Below are positions 26,682 to 36,086 of a DNA stretch of 55,662 nucleotides, piece by piece. Origin of the DNA: Bacteroidaceae bacterium. GTDB lineage: Bacteria > Bacteroidota > Bacteroidia > Bacteroidales > Bacteroidaceae. The position numbers and the translations under genes are program-made. The DNA is taken from positions 1 to 55,662 of the forward strand of contig JAFSWM010000010.1 in assembly GCA_017444485.1 (NCBI GenBank). Reading direction: 5' to 3'. Under the pieces are notes generated by a model that was not told the DNA's origin, made no database searches, and saw only the letters and a list, made by a program, of their open reading frames with translations. Within the stretch, counting starts at the first letter, position 1. Each line of letters starts with the position of its first letter.

Positions 26682-28553
26682 TTATCTGTTGGCATTGCCC
26701 GTGACAACGGGACGCTTGCCAGCGGAGTAGAGGCGAGCGTAACGGGCGGGCATGGCGCTCTCCGTGCTCTCCTTACCGGTGAGTTCGCTGATGATGAAGT
26801 CGAGCGAGGTGCCGAAGTTTCTCAGGTTGGATTCCGTACTCTCGATGTGCAGCACGTTCTTCCAACTGTCGAAGTTGCGCCAGTCGCCATCGATGGAGGC
26901 ATCGGATTGTCCGTAGGGCGCAAAGAGAATCATACGGCGGCCAGTGGGCATGGCGTTCCAGAGCGAATAGACCTCGTCGTAGGTGAAGGCTCTGTACCCT
27001 TCCTTCGTGTCGCTGCCGCCCCAGATGTTGGTGTTCACCACTTTGTAGGTGGCATCGGTCCAGAGGATAACAACTTGACGGTGGAAGCCGTCGTCAGTAC
27101 CCCAGTCGGGACGGCTGAAGGCCGTGCCCAACGCTTCCAAAGCGCTTTCAGGAGCGTCGCCGCCGTAGGAGAGGGAAATGTCGTCCACGAAGGATTCGAA
27201 GGCTGACTTCTCTTCAGCATTCTGCAGGTTGTACACACCGCTGGCAGTGAGCGCGTCTTCGCCGTCCACGTTGATGTCGCTGAAGGTGATGACTTGGGCG
27301 TTCAGTCCAACGAGGTGGATGTCGGCGGCATCGCACTTTTCCTTAAACAGATTGTAGAAGGAGGTGGCGTTGTTCTTCACCATATTGATTTCTCCGCTCA
27401 TGCTGCCTGAGATGTCCATTACCATGACGACGTCCACGGTCAGGCGGTTCTCATCGGTGGTGAACTGCTTGATGGTCTGGTCGTAAATGGTGGTCTCGTT
27501 CGCTTTCTGCTTGGCATCGAGCACGAGGTCGCCGCGTGTAGCACCGTCCTTGAACTTATAGAAGGCGCGGTAGTAGTACGTGGTCAGCGACTTGAAGCCA
27601 CGGAAGTCCACGTCGAAGTTGTTGCCGTCCTTGAGCGTGCCAGTGCCTTCGAATTCAGCCTGTCCGAGAACCAGTTTGTCGGGGTCTTTGTCGCACAAAA
27701 TGCCGAACTCGCCTGCTTCAGCAAAGAGCGGGTCGGAGCAGAATACGGTGCCGCTCAATGTGCAGGAGGAGCCTCCCACCTTAAACGATGCCTGACCTGT
27801 CCATATGGTTATGGTGTTGTAAACTTTCTCGCTTACCTCGTTTTCAAATTGCTCGGCTTCTTTTGCAACGTTGGCCACACCATCGGAGCCTACGCTGACA
27901 CCGGCCTCTTGTGCCGTCGTCTCGTTGCCGTTGTAGTGCAAGCCGAGCGCCTCGTGGAAGTACTTGATAGCAGCCACAACGGAGGGGTAGGAGACGAGTT
28001 TGCTCAAGTCGGTGACCTTCACGAAGTAGAAGATGGAGTTCTGCAGCCCGTTCTTGTAGTCGGCGGCAGCAAGTGCGGCATCGAGCGCTTCCTTGTTGTA
28101 TTGGATTTGGTCCACATACTTCAAGCCGCTACCGTCCTGGTACACGAGTTCCAGCACTTCGTCGTTGAGGAAACTGAAGTTGAGCACGCAGTCCTTCATC
28201 ACAAATTGCAGAGGGCGGTTGTCCTCTTTGTTGATGAGCAGGGTGGCCTTCACCGTGCCCTCTTTGTTGGAGAAGAAGAGCGTTTCGGTGTTGAGCACTT
28301 TCTCATCGGCGGAAGCCAAACGTCGTGTGCCAGAGACAGACGAGCCGCCGTTCACCTTTGAGAGGAATACGCCACTCTTGACAACGTAGCCTTTGTCCCA
28401 GTTGCCGAGAGCCTCTTCGTTGAGATCCATAATCTCTCCTTCCGAGACATTATAGCCTTCGCTCATGGAGCCTTCGTCATCGTCGCTGCTGGAGCATGCA
28501 GAAAACGCGATTGCCGCCAATGCGGCCATGAACCATGTTTTTAGGTTTTTCAT
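26682..28553 (-). CDS. VWA-domain lipoprotein
   Basis: 623 residues with a lipoprotein signal ending AFSACSSSDDDE (Cys 20, acidic run after it, typical of surface-exposed lipoproteins). Residues about 30-290 are unrecognised; FGILCDKDPDKLVL and YYYRAFYKFKDGA resemble fibronectin-like beta domains. Residues about 370-590 form a von Willebrand A domain with a full metal site DISGSMS (Asp about 379), a Thr/Asp further on, and an adhesion-type fold. Likely a surface adhesion or scaffold protein. The gene stands alone with a leader of about 165 bases. Confidence 0.8.
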   Translation of the reverse strand: MKNLKTWFMAALAAIAFSACSSSDDDEGSMSEGYNVSEGEIMDLNEEALGNWDKGYVVKSGVFLSKVNGGSSVSGTRRLASADEKVLNTETLFFSNKEGTVKATLLINKEDNRPLQFVMKDCVLNFSFLNDEVLELVYQDGSGLKYVDQIQYNKEALDAALAAADYKNGLQNSIFYFVKVTDLSKLVSYPSVVAAIKYFHEALGLHYNGNETTAQEAGVSVGSDGVANVAKEAEQFENEVSEKVYNTITIWTGQASFKVGGSSCTLSGTVFCSDPLFAEAGEFGILCDKDPDKLVLGQAEFEGTGTLKDGNNFDVDFRGFKSLTTYYYRAFYKFKDGATRGDLVLDAKQKANETTIYDQTIKQFTTDENRLTVDVVMVMDISGSMSGEINMVKNNATSFYNLFKEKCDAADIHLVGLNAQVITFSDINVDGEDALTASGVYNLQNAEEKSAFESFVDDISLSYGGDAPESALEALGTAFSRPDWGTDDGFHRQVVILWTDATYKVVNTNIWGGSDTKEGYRAFTYDEVYSLWNAMPTGRRMILFAPYGQSDASIDGDWRNFDSWKNVLHIESTESNLRNFGTSLDFIISELTGKESTESAMPARYARLYSAGKRPVVTGNANR

Positions 28554-28966
28554 GATTTTTTGTGTTGGGCCTGTAGTTCCCAGTAGGGCAATTAGGGAAA
28601 ACTATATGTTGGACGACAGCACAGAGATGAACGGGGAACACATCACTATCCGCCACGGCGGAAGCGAACGTATCTATATGCTATCTTGTGGAAGTGGGAG
28701 GGTTGATCTTTTCAACTCCAAAAGTAACGGATTGGCTACTAAAGCCCCCAATTCCTTCTTTCTATTCATCTTTTTCAATCATCAACACCCTTGTTTTGCA
28801 ATCTGTATATGGCAAATTTAGAGGTGTTGGGCTTGGGCAAAGACTGACTGGCGGGCGCTCAATGCGGTGTCGCGCCCGCGTTTGCTTAGCACGCACACAA
28901 TAAGGCGGACAGCCCGAGGGAGTGGGGCGTCCGCCTTATTTAGAGTGTCTTTTGCTTGCTTATTTC
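28554..28966. other. Intergenic region upstream of the VWA gene
   Basis: No gene is seen. It holds a minus-strand TACTTTTG (28719-28726) likely serving the VWA gene and the terminator at 28899. The rest shows no repeat or reading frame worth calling. Confidence 0.55.
28899..28940 (-). terminator. Hairpin terminator of the aminotransferase gene
   Basis: A perfect 12-bp stem aataaggcggac / gtccgccttatt, 26 bases past the stop codon. Confidence 0.75.
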
Positions 28967-30157
28967 TCAGCGCAGGCGCATCAAGGCTTCGCGGATGCGG
29001 CGCATGGCTTCGCGGATGTTGTCATCGCTGGTGGCATAACTCATGCGGAAGCAATCTGGGGAGCCGAAGGCATCGCCGCCAACGGTGGCGACATGTGCCT
29101 CCTCGAGCAGGTAGAGCGCAAAATCGGTGCTGGTGTTGATGGTGCGCTGCCCGTCGGTCTTTCCGAAGAGTGCGCTGCACTTGGGGAAGACATAGAATGC
29201 ACCGTCAGGGTCGCTCACCTCGAAGCCAGGGATTTCGCAAGCCAGCCCTACGATGAGTTCCTTGCGGCGAGCAAAGGCCTGTCGCATCTCCTCAACGCAG
29301 TCTTGCGCTCCTTCATAGGCTGCCAGTGCGGCATACTGGCTGACGCTGCAAGGGTTGCTGGTGTACTGGCCCTGCAGTTTCTGCGTGGCTTTGGCGATGT
29401 CGGTGGGGGCGGCGATGAAGCCAATGCGCCAGCCGGTCATGGCATACGCCTTGCTGACGCCGTTCACGATGACCGTGCGCTCTTTCATGTCGGGGCAGGC
29501 AGCGATGCTGGCGTGCTGGCCTGTGTAGTTGATGTGTTCGTAGATCTCGTCGGCGATGACGGTGACCTGCGTGTGGCGACGGAGCACGGCGGAGAGCGCC
29601 TCGAGTTCGGCGGCGGTATATACAGCACCAGTAGGATTGCTGGGCGTACACAATATTAATACACGCGAGCGCGTAGTGATGGCGGCCTCAAGTTGTTCTG
29701 GAGTGATCTTGAAGCCCTGTTCGATGCCGGCCTCAACGATGACGGGTGTGGCGCCGGCCATCAGTGCCATCTGCGGGTAGGAAACCCAGTAGGGAGCGGG
29801 GATAATCACTTCATCGCCTTCATCGCACAGGGCAAGCAGGGTGTTGCAAACGCTTTGCTTCGCGCCGTTGCTCACGATGATCTGCTCGGGGAGATAGTCC
29901 AGGCCATTCTCTTTCTGGAGTTTGGTACAGATGGCCTTGCGCAGGGCGGGGATGCCGGGCACGGGTGTGTAGCGTGTTTGGCCGTCGTCAATGGCTTGCT
30001 TGGCGGCGGCGCGGATGTGTTCAGGCGTGTCGAAGTCGGGCTCGCCCACGCTGAGGTTGATGATGTCGATGCCTTGAGCCTTGAGTTCGGCGCTCTTCTG
30101 AGACATGACCAGTGTGGCGGAAGGCTGGAGGCGGGTGACGCGCGGTGATAGAAGCAT
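28967..30157 (-). CDS. aspC: Aspartate aminotransferase, class I/II fold
   Basis: PLP enzyme moving amino groups between aspartate and 2-oxoglutarate. 396 residues. Visible are INLSVGEPDFDTP, YTPVPGIPALRKAI, NGAKQSVCN, PYWVSYP, TPSNPTGAVY, VIADEIYEHI, the PLP lysine in NGVSKAYAMTGWRIGF (about 237) and FRMSYATSDDNI with the carboxylate-binding Arg. This is the Ib subgroup found in most Bacteroidota. It stands alone; the AGGTT array begins a few bases before its start codon and is probably in its mRNA leader. Confidence 0.94.
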   Translation of the reverse strand: MLLSPRVTRLQPSATLVMSQKSAELKAQGIDIINLSVGEPDFDTPEHIRAAAKQAIDDGQTRYTPVPGIPALRKAICTKLQKENGLDYLPEQIIVSNGAKQSVCNTLLALCDEGDEVIIPAPYWVSYPQMALMAGATPVIVEAGIEQGFKITPEQLEAAITTRSRVLILCTPSNPTGAVYTAAELEALSAVLRRHTQVTVIADEIYEHINYTGQHASIAACPDMKERTVIVNGVSKAYAMTGWRIGFIAAPTDIAKATQKLQGQYTSNPCSVSQYAALAAYEGAQDCVEEMRQAFARRKELIVGLACEIPGFEVSDPDGAFYVFPKCSALFGKTDGQRTINTSTDFALYLLEEAHVATVGGDAFGSPDCFRMSYATSDDNIREAMRRIREALMRLR

Positions 30158-30204
30158 GTGTTTAGGTTTTAAGGTTTTAAGGTTGTTAGGTTTTGAGGTT
30201 TATT
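30158..30204. repeat. AGGTTNTN 8-bp array, single arm
   Basis: Five units (aggtttta, aggttgtt, aggttttg) with no clear inverted arm, directly upstream of the aminotransferase start codon. Confidence 0.8.
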
Positions 30205-30242
30205 GAGCAGCCCCGTCGTCCGCTACCTTCCAGCCCCTGGGG

Positions 30243-30303
30243 ATTTTCTTGCGGGCGGGGACGCCCGCGCTCCCAGCGGTTGCAAAAGGCGGGCTGACGG
30301 CGC
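30243..30303. repeat. GC-rich core element, half copy
   Basis: tgcgggcggggacgcccgcg plus ctcccagcggttgcaaaaggcgggctgacgg, nearly the same as 2550-2605 and part of the element at 45303-45443. Confidence 0.85.
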
Positions 30304-30323
30304 TATATCAAGTTTGCAGAATT

Positions 30324-31445
30324 TTAGAATTCGTATTCGTCGATGCCTTTGTTATGCTGCTTGAAGAGCCTTCGGGCAGCAGCGATGTTGCGGTTGAAGC
30401 GCTCGCGTTCGGCAGGCTTCATCTGTTCCTCGGGGAAGGAGGCGGGAAGTATGGTGTGCACCCTGCGGCCACTGACTAACGGGCGTGAGCAGAACGTCAG
30501 GGCGTAGCCCTGGTCGGTCATCGTGGTGAGGCTGTCCTTGGTGAGTGTCATGCGTACCATGAGGCCCACCTCGGTGTTGTCCTTCGTCATGTTGGAGATG
30601 AAATTGCCGAGCGACCAAACCACGAGGTGCTTCTGGCCCCTGGCATCGGTGCGTACCTCTGCTGGTTGCACCACATGCGGGTGTCCGCCGATGACGTGGT
30701 CTACGCCGTTTGCCAGCAGCCAGTCGGCAATGTCGCGCACCTCCTTGGGTGGGGTGGGGACGTACTCCACGCCCCAGTGCATGTTGGCGATGATGACGTC
30801 GGCCCCCAGCCCTTTGGCACGAGCGATGTCGGCAGCCATTTGCGTCTTGTCGATGAGGTTCACGACGTTGGGCTTGCTTACGGGAATACCATTGGTGCCG
30901 TAGGTGTAGTTGAGCAAGGCGATGCGAATGCCGTTCTTTTCAATAATGAGAGGATGATTTTTGGCGCGTGCCTCGGCGTTCACGTAAGTACCGAGGTGGG
31001 GTATGCCCAGTGAGTCGAGGACGTGGATGGTGCGTTCAAGCCCTGCGCGTCGGCTGTCGCAGCAGTGGTTGTTGGCCGTGAGCATCACGTCGAAGCCTGC
31101 TTGCCACGCGGCATGCAGGAATGCGTCGGGGCATCGAAACTGCGGGTAGCCGCTATAGGGCGGCCCTGGCAACGTCACCTCGAGGTTGGCGATGGCCACG
31201 TCGTAGCGCGAGATTTCGTCTTTCACCAGGGCGAAGCAGTCGTTGTAGTCGTAGGTGCCATCGGGTAGCCTTGCAGCATTGATTTGCCCCTGGTGCTGCA
31301 TCAGGTCGCCAGCAAAGAGCAGCGTGACGCTCCGTGTGGTGTCCTCGGGCGCTGTGGTGTCGGGCTGCCCGCCTGGCTGTGCTCCGCCTTGGCAAGAGAA
31401 GAGCAGCAGAACTGCTGTGAAGAGAGTGAGGAGTCTTGCGTTCAT
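30324..31445 (-). CDS. CapA-family metallophosphatase-like lipoprotein
   Basis: 373 residues from the ATG at 31445, giving a lipoprotein signal ending LLFSCQGG (Cys about 18). The rest is the CapA/PGA_cap domain, a calcineurin-like fold: VTLLFAGDLMQHQ (Asp ligand), VAIANLEVTLPG, DVMLTANNHCCDSR (Asn/His), IIANMHWGVEY and GVDHVIGGHPHVVQP (His ligands). Relatives are tied to poly-gamma-glutamate capsules, but most Bacteroidales copies have no capB/capC beside them, as here. It starts 13 bases after the Bax inhibitor-like gene, so it is likely co-transcribed. Confidence 0.87.
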   Translation of the reverse strand: MNARLLTLFTAVLLLFSCQGGAQPGGQPDTTAPEDTTRSVTLLFAGDLMQHQGQINAARLPDGTYDYNDCFALVKDEISRYDVAIANLEVTLPGPPYSGYPQFRCPDAFLHAAWQAGFDVMLTANNHCCDSRRAGLERTIHVLDSLGIPHLGTYVNAEARAKNHPLIIEKNGIRIALLNYTYGTNGIPVSKPNVVNLIDKTQMAADIARAKGLGADVIIANMHWGVEYVPTPPKEVRDIADWLLANGVDHVIGGHPHVVQPAEVRTDARGQKHLVVWSLGNFISNMTKDNTEVGLMVRMTLTKDSLTTMTDQGYALTFCSRPLVSGRRVHTILPASFPEEQMKPAERERFNRNIAAARRLFKQHNKGIDEYEF

Positions 31446-31458
31446 TGGTGGGAAGGGA

Positions 31459-32175
31459 TCAGTCGCGTTGCGAGCCAAAGATGCGCAGCAGATAGAGGAA
31501 GAGGTTGATGAAGTCGAGGTAGAGCGAGAGCGAGCCGAGCAGGGCCACTTTCATCGTCCCCTCGTTCACATCGGTGCCGTGTTGTTGGAGCATCAGTTTG
31601 ATTTTCTGCGCGTCCCAGGCCGTGAGGCCCACGAACACCAGTACGCCGGCGTAGTTCAGAATCGTGGTCAGCCCGCTGCTCTTGACGAAGAAGTTCACCA
31701 CCGTGGCGATGATGATACCGATGAGGGCCATGATGAATATGCGCCCCATCGCGCTCAGATCGGTCTTGATGAACGAGCCCACCACTGCCATAGCGCCGAA
31801 GGTGCCTGCGGTGATGAAGAACACACTCGTGATGCTCTCCATCGTATAGACGAGGAAGATGCTCGAGAGCGTCGCGCCGTTGAGCAGCGAATAGACGACG
31901 AACATCAGCCCTGCCGTGGTGAATGAGATTTTGTCAATCTTAGCGCTGAGCGTGAAGACGATGGCCAGTTCTGCAATGGCCAGCCCCCAGAACACAATCT
32001 GGTTTCCGAAGACGATTTGCTGAATGGCGGGCGATGTGGCCACATAATAGGCTGCCAGTCCGGTCACTACGAGGGCGAGCGACATCCACAGATACACGTT
32101 GCGCATCAGTTTGGCATAGGCGCCCTCCGTCACGATTTCGTAGGGGCGCTGTTGGGTGGAAATGTACTGTTGCAT
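31459..32175 (-). CDS. Bax inhibitor-1/YccA family membrane protein
   Basis: 238 residues, about seven transmembrane helices, with the family segments NVYLWMSLALVVTGLAAYYVA and TAWDAQKIKLM near the C-terminus (the conserved Asp pair region of this fold). Relatives are pH-sensitive calcium leak channels or partners of FtsH. It lies between ribBA and capA in a same-strand string. Confidence 0.9.
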   Translation of the reverse strand: MQQYISTQQRPYEIVTEGAYAKLMRNVYLWMSLALVVTGLAAYYVATSPAIQQIVFGNQIVFWGLAIAELAIVFTLSAKIDKISFTTAGLMFVVYSLLNGATLSSIFLVYTMESITSVFFITAGTFGAMAVVGSFIKTDLSAMGRIFIMALIGIIIATVVNFFVKSSGLTTILNYAGVLVFVGLTAWDAQKIKLMLQQHGTDVNEGTMKVALLGSLSLYLDFINLFLYLLRIFGSQRD

Positions 32176-32236
32176 GGTTTTGGTAGGTTTGTTTGTTTGT
32201 AATGGTAGTTATGATGTGGTAGTGCGGCTGTTCCGC

Positions 32237-33442
32237 TTACTTTTTCAGGTGTAGCGTATGCCCCATGCGTGCCTGTTTGGTGCGCAGGTAGCGTTCGTTG
32301 TAGGGGTTGGGGGCTGTTTCAATGGGTACGTTCTCTACAATCTCCAGTCCGTAGGCCTCGAGGCCCACACGCTTCACGGGGTTGTTGGTCATCAGTCGCA
32401 TCCTTGTCACGCCGAGGCTTTGCAGGATTTGTGCCCCCACGCCGTAGTCGCGTTCATCGGGGTCGTATCCGAGGTGCAGGTTGGCGTCCACGGTGTCGTA
32501 GCCCTGCTCTTGCAACTTATAGGCTGCGATCTTGGCCATGAGACCGATGCCGCGCCCTTCCTGGTTGAGGTAGAGCACCACGCCTTTCCCCTCGTTCTCC
32601 ACCATGCGGAGCGCCTTGTGCAGTTGCTCTCCGCAGTCGCAGCGCGCCGATCCGAAGATGTCGCCCGTCATGCACGAACTGTGCACGCGCACCAGCACGG
32701 GCTCGCCCTCTTGCCACGCGCCTTTGATCAGCGCCACGTGTTCCAGCCCGTTGTCTTTTTGGCGGAAGGGGATGAGGCGGAAGTGGCCGTAGGCGGTGGG
32801 CATGTCCACCTCTTCGCCGCGTTCCACGAGCGTTTCGTTACGCAGACGGTAGGCGATGAGGTCGCGAATGGTGATGACGTGCAGGCCGTGCTTGGCGGCA
32901 AATTTTTGGAGTTGGGGCATGCGTGCCATGGTGCCGTCCTCGTTGAGAATCTCTATGAGACAGGCGGCGGGCTTGAGGCCCGCGAGACGCGCCAGGTCCA
33001 CTGCTGCCTCGGTGTGTCCGGCACGTGCCAGCACGCCGCGCGGCTGGGCGTAGAGCGGGTTGATGTGTCCGGGCCGCCCGAAGTCTTCGGGCGTGGTGGC
33101 GGGGTCGGCCAGTGCACGGATGGTGGCGGCGCGGTCGTGGCAACTCACTCCTGTGGTGCAACCCTCGAGCAGGTCCACCGTGACGGTGAAGGGCGTGCCG
33201 AGCATACTGGTGTTGTCCTCCACCTGATGGGGCAGGCGCAGTTCGCGAGCGCGTTCGGTGGTGATGGGTGCGCACAGCACACCGCGTCCTTCGCGGAGCA
33301 TGAAGTTCACGTGCTCCTCGGTGCAGAGCTCGGCGGCCATGATGAGGTCGCCCTCGTTCTCGCGGTCTTCGTCGTCCACCACGATGACCAGTTTGCCTTG
33401 ACGGAAATCCTCAAGAGCCGTTTCGATAGGGGATATATTCAT
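32237..33442 (-). CDS. ribBA: Bifunctional riboflavin synthesis enzyme RibBA
   Basis: Makes the two starting units of riboflavin. Residues 1-200 are 3,4-dihydroxy-2-butanone 4-phosphate synthase ([29 protein letters not shown]). Residues 205-401 are GTP cyclohydrolase II with the zinc cysteines in [19 protein letters not shown] (partly shown), [11 protein letters not shown] and the arginine/tyrosine region. 401 residues is standard. Its ATG overlaps the lptFG-type stop by four bases, an operon arrangement seen in Bacteroidota. I see no FMN riboswitch. Confidence 0.97.
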   Translation of the reverse strand: MNISPIETALEDFRQGKLVIVVDDEDRENEGDLIMAAELCTEEHVNFMLREGRGVLCAPITTERARELRLPHQVEDNTSMLGTPFTVTVDLLEGCTTGVSCHDRAATIRALADPATTPEDFGRPGHINPLYAQPRGVLARAGHTEAAVDLARLAGLKPAACLIEILNEDGTMARMPQLQKFAAKHGLHVITIRDLIAYRLRNETLVERGEEVDMPTAYGHFRLIPFRQKDNGLEHVALIKGAWQEGEPVLVRVHSSCMTGDIFGSARCDCGEQLHKALRMVENEGKGVVLYLNQEGRGIGLMAKIAAYKLQEQGYDTVDANLHLGYDPDERDYGVGAQILQSLGVTRMRLMTNNPVKRVGLEAYGLEIVENVPIETAPNPYNERYLRTKQARMGHTLHLKK

Positions 33443-35412
33443 TGTTGTGTGTTCTTTTCAGCAATTCTCTGACAATGTTGTTGCAAATCTCTTGCCGTTA
33501 CCTCAATCTGCTGGAGGTCTTGGCGCAGGCGGATGCGAAAGATCCATATGCGGAGCCACAACAGCGCGCCGATCGGCAGCAGTATGCCCGCCACTTTGTT
33601 CAGCCGGTCGGAGTCGAAGGGCGTGACGTGGGCGGTGGTATATAGCAGGGGGAATTCTTGCAGACTCTGAAGCAACCGCATGTCGCGGCTGTTGCCGAGT
33701 TCTTCAACGATTTGCTCCATCCTCTCGTTGATGTCCTCCACGGCGGTGTCGGGCTTGTGGCGGAAGAAGATGGAGATGTAGTTCGGCGCGCTTACCAACC
33801 TGTGTGCCTCAATATAGTGGTAGCTGTCGGCGGCGAGGTCGGCCAGGCGTGGTATGGCTGCGGTGTAGTCGGGGTCGTGAATGATAACCTCCTTGAGCGG
33901 TATGTTGCGATGTGTGCGCAGCATCAGCAGGCGTGAGAAGAAGTTGCGGTACGCATCGACGTTGAACACCATGCTGTCGCGGTTGCTCTTGTAGGTGAGG
34001 AACACGCCCGTAGGCAGCAGGATGGCTGTGCTGAGCCACATGCCCACAATCATGTTGAGCGTACCCTCACGCGCCATCTTCATGGTGCTCGTGTTGAGAA
34101 TGAGGTAGATGATGAAGATGATGACGCTCACCACCGCGGGCATCCCGAGCCCGCCCTTACGGATGATGGCCCCGAGCGGCGCGCCGATGAGGAAGAAGAG
34201 CAGGCAAGCCAGCGACTGCGTAATCTTGTTGTGCCACTCGATGTAGTGCTTGCGCACGTCCTTTTCGGTAGAGGCCACCTCCTCGCTCCTGAATTCCAGT
34301 TCGGTGTGGCGGCTCTTCACCATTGCGGCAGCTGTGGACACGGCGGCATCGAGTTTCTGCTCGCCGATGCGCGACAAGAGGGTGTCGAATGGCAGGCTCT
34401 GTGCTGCCTCAGATGTAGCACCCGTGTTCCCCGTCGTTGCTGCCGTTGCCGTGTTTGTTTGGGCGTCGTTGGGGTGGGGGGCGCGCTGTTTAGGCTTCTT
34501 GGCTTCAGTGGGTGGGAAATAGGTGCTGCCCAGCGCACGTTCGTAGGCCGCGTTGCCGATGCTGTCCAGGCTGCGGTTCATCGAGTCAGCGTCCTCCACC
34601 AGTTCCACCATGTTCTTGGCCTTCGCCATTCCCGACATCATGTCGGCGTCCATCATCTTGATGTTGCTGTCGAAGTCTATGAGGAAGCGCTTGTGTCCGA
34701 AGGTCTCGCGGTCGTAGGGCTGTGTGGCATTCTTCATTTCGCCCAGGCCGCCCTGCAGGTTTTCGAACTGTTCGCCCTGCCAAATGTCAAGGATGAGGTG
34801 CCCCTTGTCGGCAGAGGATGCCATGCGCCCGCTGTCGGCCACCACGATCTGTGCCTTGTCAAAGCCCTGGTCGGTCTTGTAGATGACAATGTCGTAGAGC
34901 ATGCCGGTCTTCACGTCCTTCTGGCTGACGTAGAGGTTGATGCCGGGCACGCCGTTGTAGAAGATGCCTTCAGGGATTTCCACAGCGGGCGACGTCTGCC
35001 TCAGCGTCATCAGTAGCGCCCCGAGTTCGCGCTGCGCATAGGGCGATGTCACGTTTTGGAAGTAGAACGACACGCCGCCGAAGGCTGTCGCCAGTAGCCC
35101 TACGGGGAGCATCACACGTGCCAGGGCCACGCCAGCACTCTTCATGGCGAGCAGTTCGAGACTCTCGCCCAGGTTTCCGAACGAGATGAGCGACGAAAGT
35201 AAAATGGCCACGGGCAAGGCCTGCGGAACGAGCGAAAGACTCATATAATAGAAGAACTGGCCCAGGATGTCCATCGTCAGCCCCTTGCCCACCAATTTGT
35301 CGATGTGCAGCCACGTGAACTGCATCATAAAGATGAACAGGCTGATAAAGAAGGCCGCCATAAACACCAGGCAGAACTTCCCGAGGACGTATCGGTCCAG
35401 TTTCTTGAACAT
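33439..35412 (-). CDS. LptF/LptG family lipopolysaccharide export permease
   Basis: 657 residues from the ATG at 35412 ([13 protein letters not shown]); a GTG three codons earlier is the alternative. Six membrane helices in two groups: the first three within residues 1-120, the others at about 395-480 ([25 protein letters not shown]). Between them is the periplasmic beta domain, with a low-complexity Ala/Thr/Asn insert near residues 305-345. A C-terminal cytoplasmic-side tail of about 180 residues is typical of the single fused LptF/G homologue of Bacteroidota. It exports LPS with LptB. First gene of the ribBA string. Confidence 0.92.
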   Translation of the reverse strand: MFKKLDRYVLGKFCLVFMAAFFISLFIFMMQFTWLHIDKLVGKGLTMDILGQFFYYMSLSLVPQALPVAILLSSLISFGNLGESLELLAMKSAGVALARVMLPVGLLATAFGGVSFYFQNVTSPYAQRELGALLMTLRQTSPAVEIPEGIFYNGVPGINLYVSQKDVKTGMLYDIVIYKTDQGFDKAQIVVADSGRMASSADKGHLILDIWQGEQFENLQGGLGEMKNATQPYDRETFGHKRFLIDFDSNIKMMDADMMSGMAKAKNMVELVEDADSMNRSLDSIGNAAYERALGSTYFPPTEAKKPKQRAPHPNDAQTNTATAATTGNTGATSEAAQSLPFDTLLSRIGEQKLDAAVSTAAAMVKSRHTELEFRSEEVASTEKDVRKHYIEWHNKITQSLACLLFFLIGAPLGAIIRKGGLGMPAVVSVIIFIIYLILNTSTMKMAREGTLNMIVGMWLSTAILLPTGVFLTYKSNRDSMVFNVDAYRNFFSRLLMLRTHRNIPLKEVIIHDPDYTAAIPRLADLAADSYHYIEAHRLVSAPNYISIFFRHKPDTAVEDINERMEQIVEELGNSRDMRLLQSLQEFPLLYTTAHVTPFDSDRLNKVAGILLPIGALLWLRIWIFRIRLRQDLQQIEVTARDLQQHCQRIAEKNTQQ

Positions 35413-35439
35413 AAGAGTCACGCTTGATTGGCGTAGCGC

Positions 35440-35448
35440 GCAAATTTA
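35440..35448 (-). promoter_or_regulatory. -7 element of the lptFG-ribBA string
   Basis: TAAATTTGC on the minus strand, 27 bases before the ATG at 35412. Confidence 0.5.
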
Positions 35449-35648
35449 GTTATTTCGCGCGGAATGCACCGCTGCGATGCCCCTTTTTCCTACTGCGCCG
35501 CGCGTTTTAGTACGTTGTGCAACGCTTCCCGCTACCACCGCTTGCCGTTTCAACCATCTCGTGGTTCAGTAAATCGTTTTGAAGTCTCACCTGCAACTTA
35601 TCATCTCCGTTTGTTGCAGCACGATGTGGGTTGTAGTAAAAACTAGGT

Positions 35649-35693
35649 CCGTGCGACTTTAAAGTCACACGCTGTGACTTTAAAGTCACACGG
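35649..35693. repeat. 21-bp hairpin whose arms are themselves palindromes
   Basis: Left arm 35649-35669 and right arm 35673-35693 are complementary at 20 of 21 positions around a three-base loop (cgc). Each arm contains the 12-bp palindrome gactttaaagtc, and the right one extends to tgtgactttaaagtcaca. Palindrome centres are 21 bp apart. No T-run follows. Confidence 0.85.
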
Positions 35694-36055
35694 ATGTAGT
35701 TCCATCGAGAGTCCGTTCAAATTTTTTCTCTCTTGCAATGGTTTTTTTACAGGGGCTCATCCATCCTCTTTGTCACCACATCCGGCAACGTCATCTCCAT
35801 ATTTCCTCTTCCAGTCCTGTTTTTCTGAATGGTCAGAAACCGACACGCCAATTCTACTGCTTATAATCTTCCTCTTATACCCATAAATAAACGATTTGTC
35901 GTTAATTTCTGCACCTGTGACGCAAATGTCTATTTGTTTGTTTCTGACCATAAAAATGATAACTCCGCTTTGCTTTTTCGGGTGTTTGCTGTGGACGTTG
36001 TAAGGTCGTTTCGTCAAAATACCACCTCTCGCTTAGGAGTTTTCAAAACCTTTTG

Positions 36056-36064
36056 TAGATTTGC
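36056..36064 (+). promoter_or_regulatory. -7 element of folC
   Basis: TAGATTTGC, 22 bases before the ATG at 36087. It rules out the longer open frame starting at 35829. Confidence 0.5.
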
Positions 36065-36086
36065 CACGATTAGAGACGTTCCACCC

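Larger units (their letters stand above)
35413..36086. other. Intergenic region between divergent lptFG-type and folC genes
   Basis: No convincing gene. It holds the minus-strand -7 element at 35440, the doubly palindromic hairpin at 35649-35693 and the folC -7 element at 36056. The stretch 35700-36000 is AT-richer than its surroundings, with open frames on both strands that lack any family signal; a decayed insertion is possible. Confidence 0.5.

Noticed and set aside
33443..35412. FMN riboswitch controlling ribBA
   Set aside because: ribBA overlaps the upstream gene by four bases, so no leader exists there, and no such fold was noticed upstream of the permease gene.
35757..36017. Minus-strand open frame of 86 residues in the lptFG-folC gap
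   Set aside because: No start context, promoter or family resemblance; kept only as part of the intergenic note.
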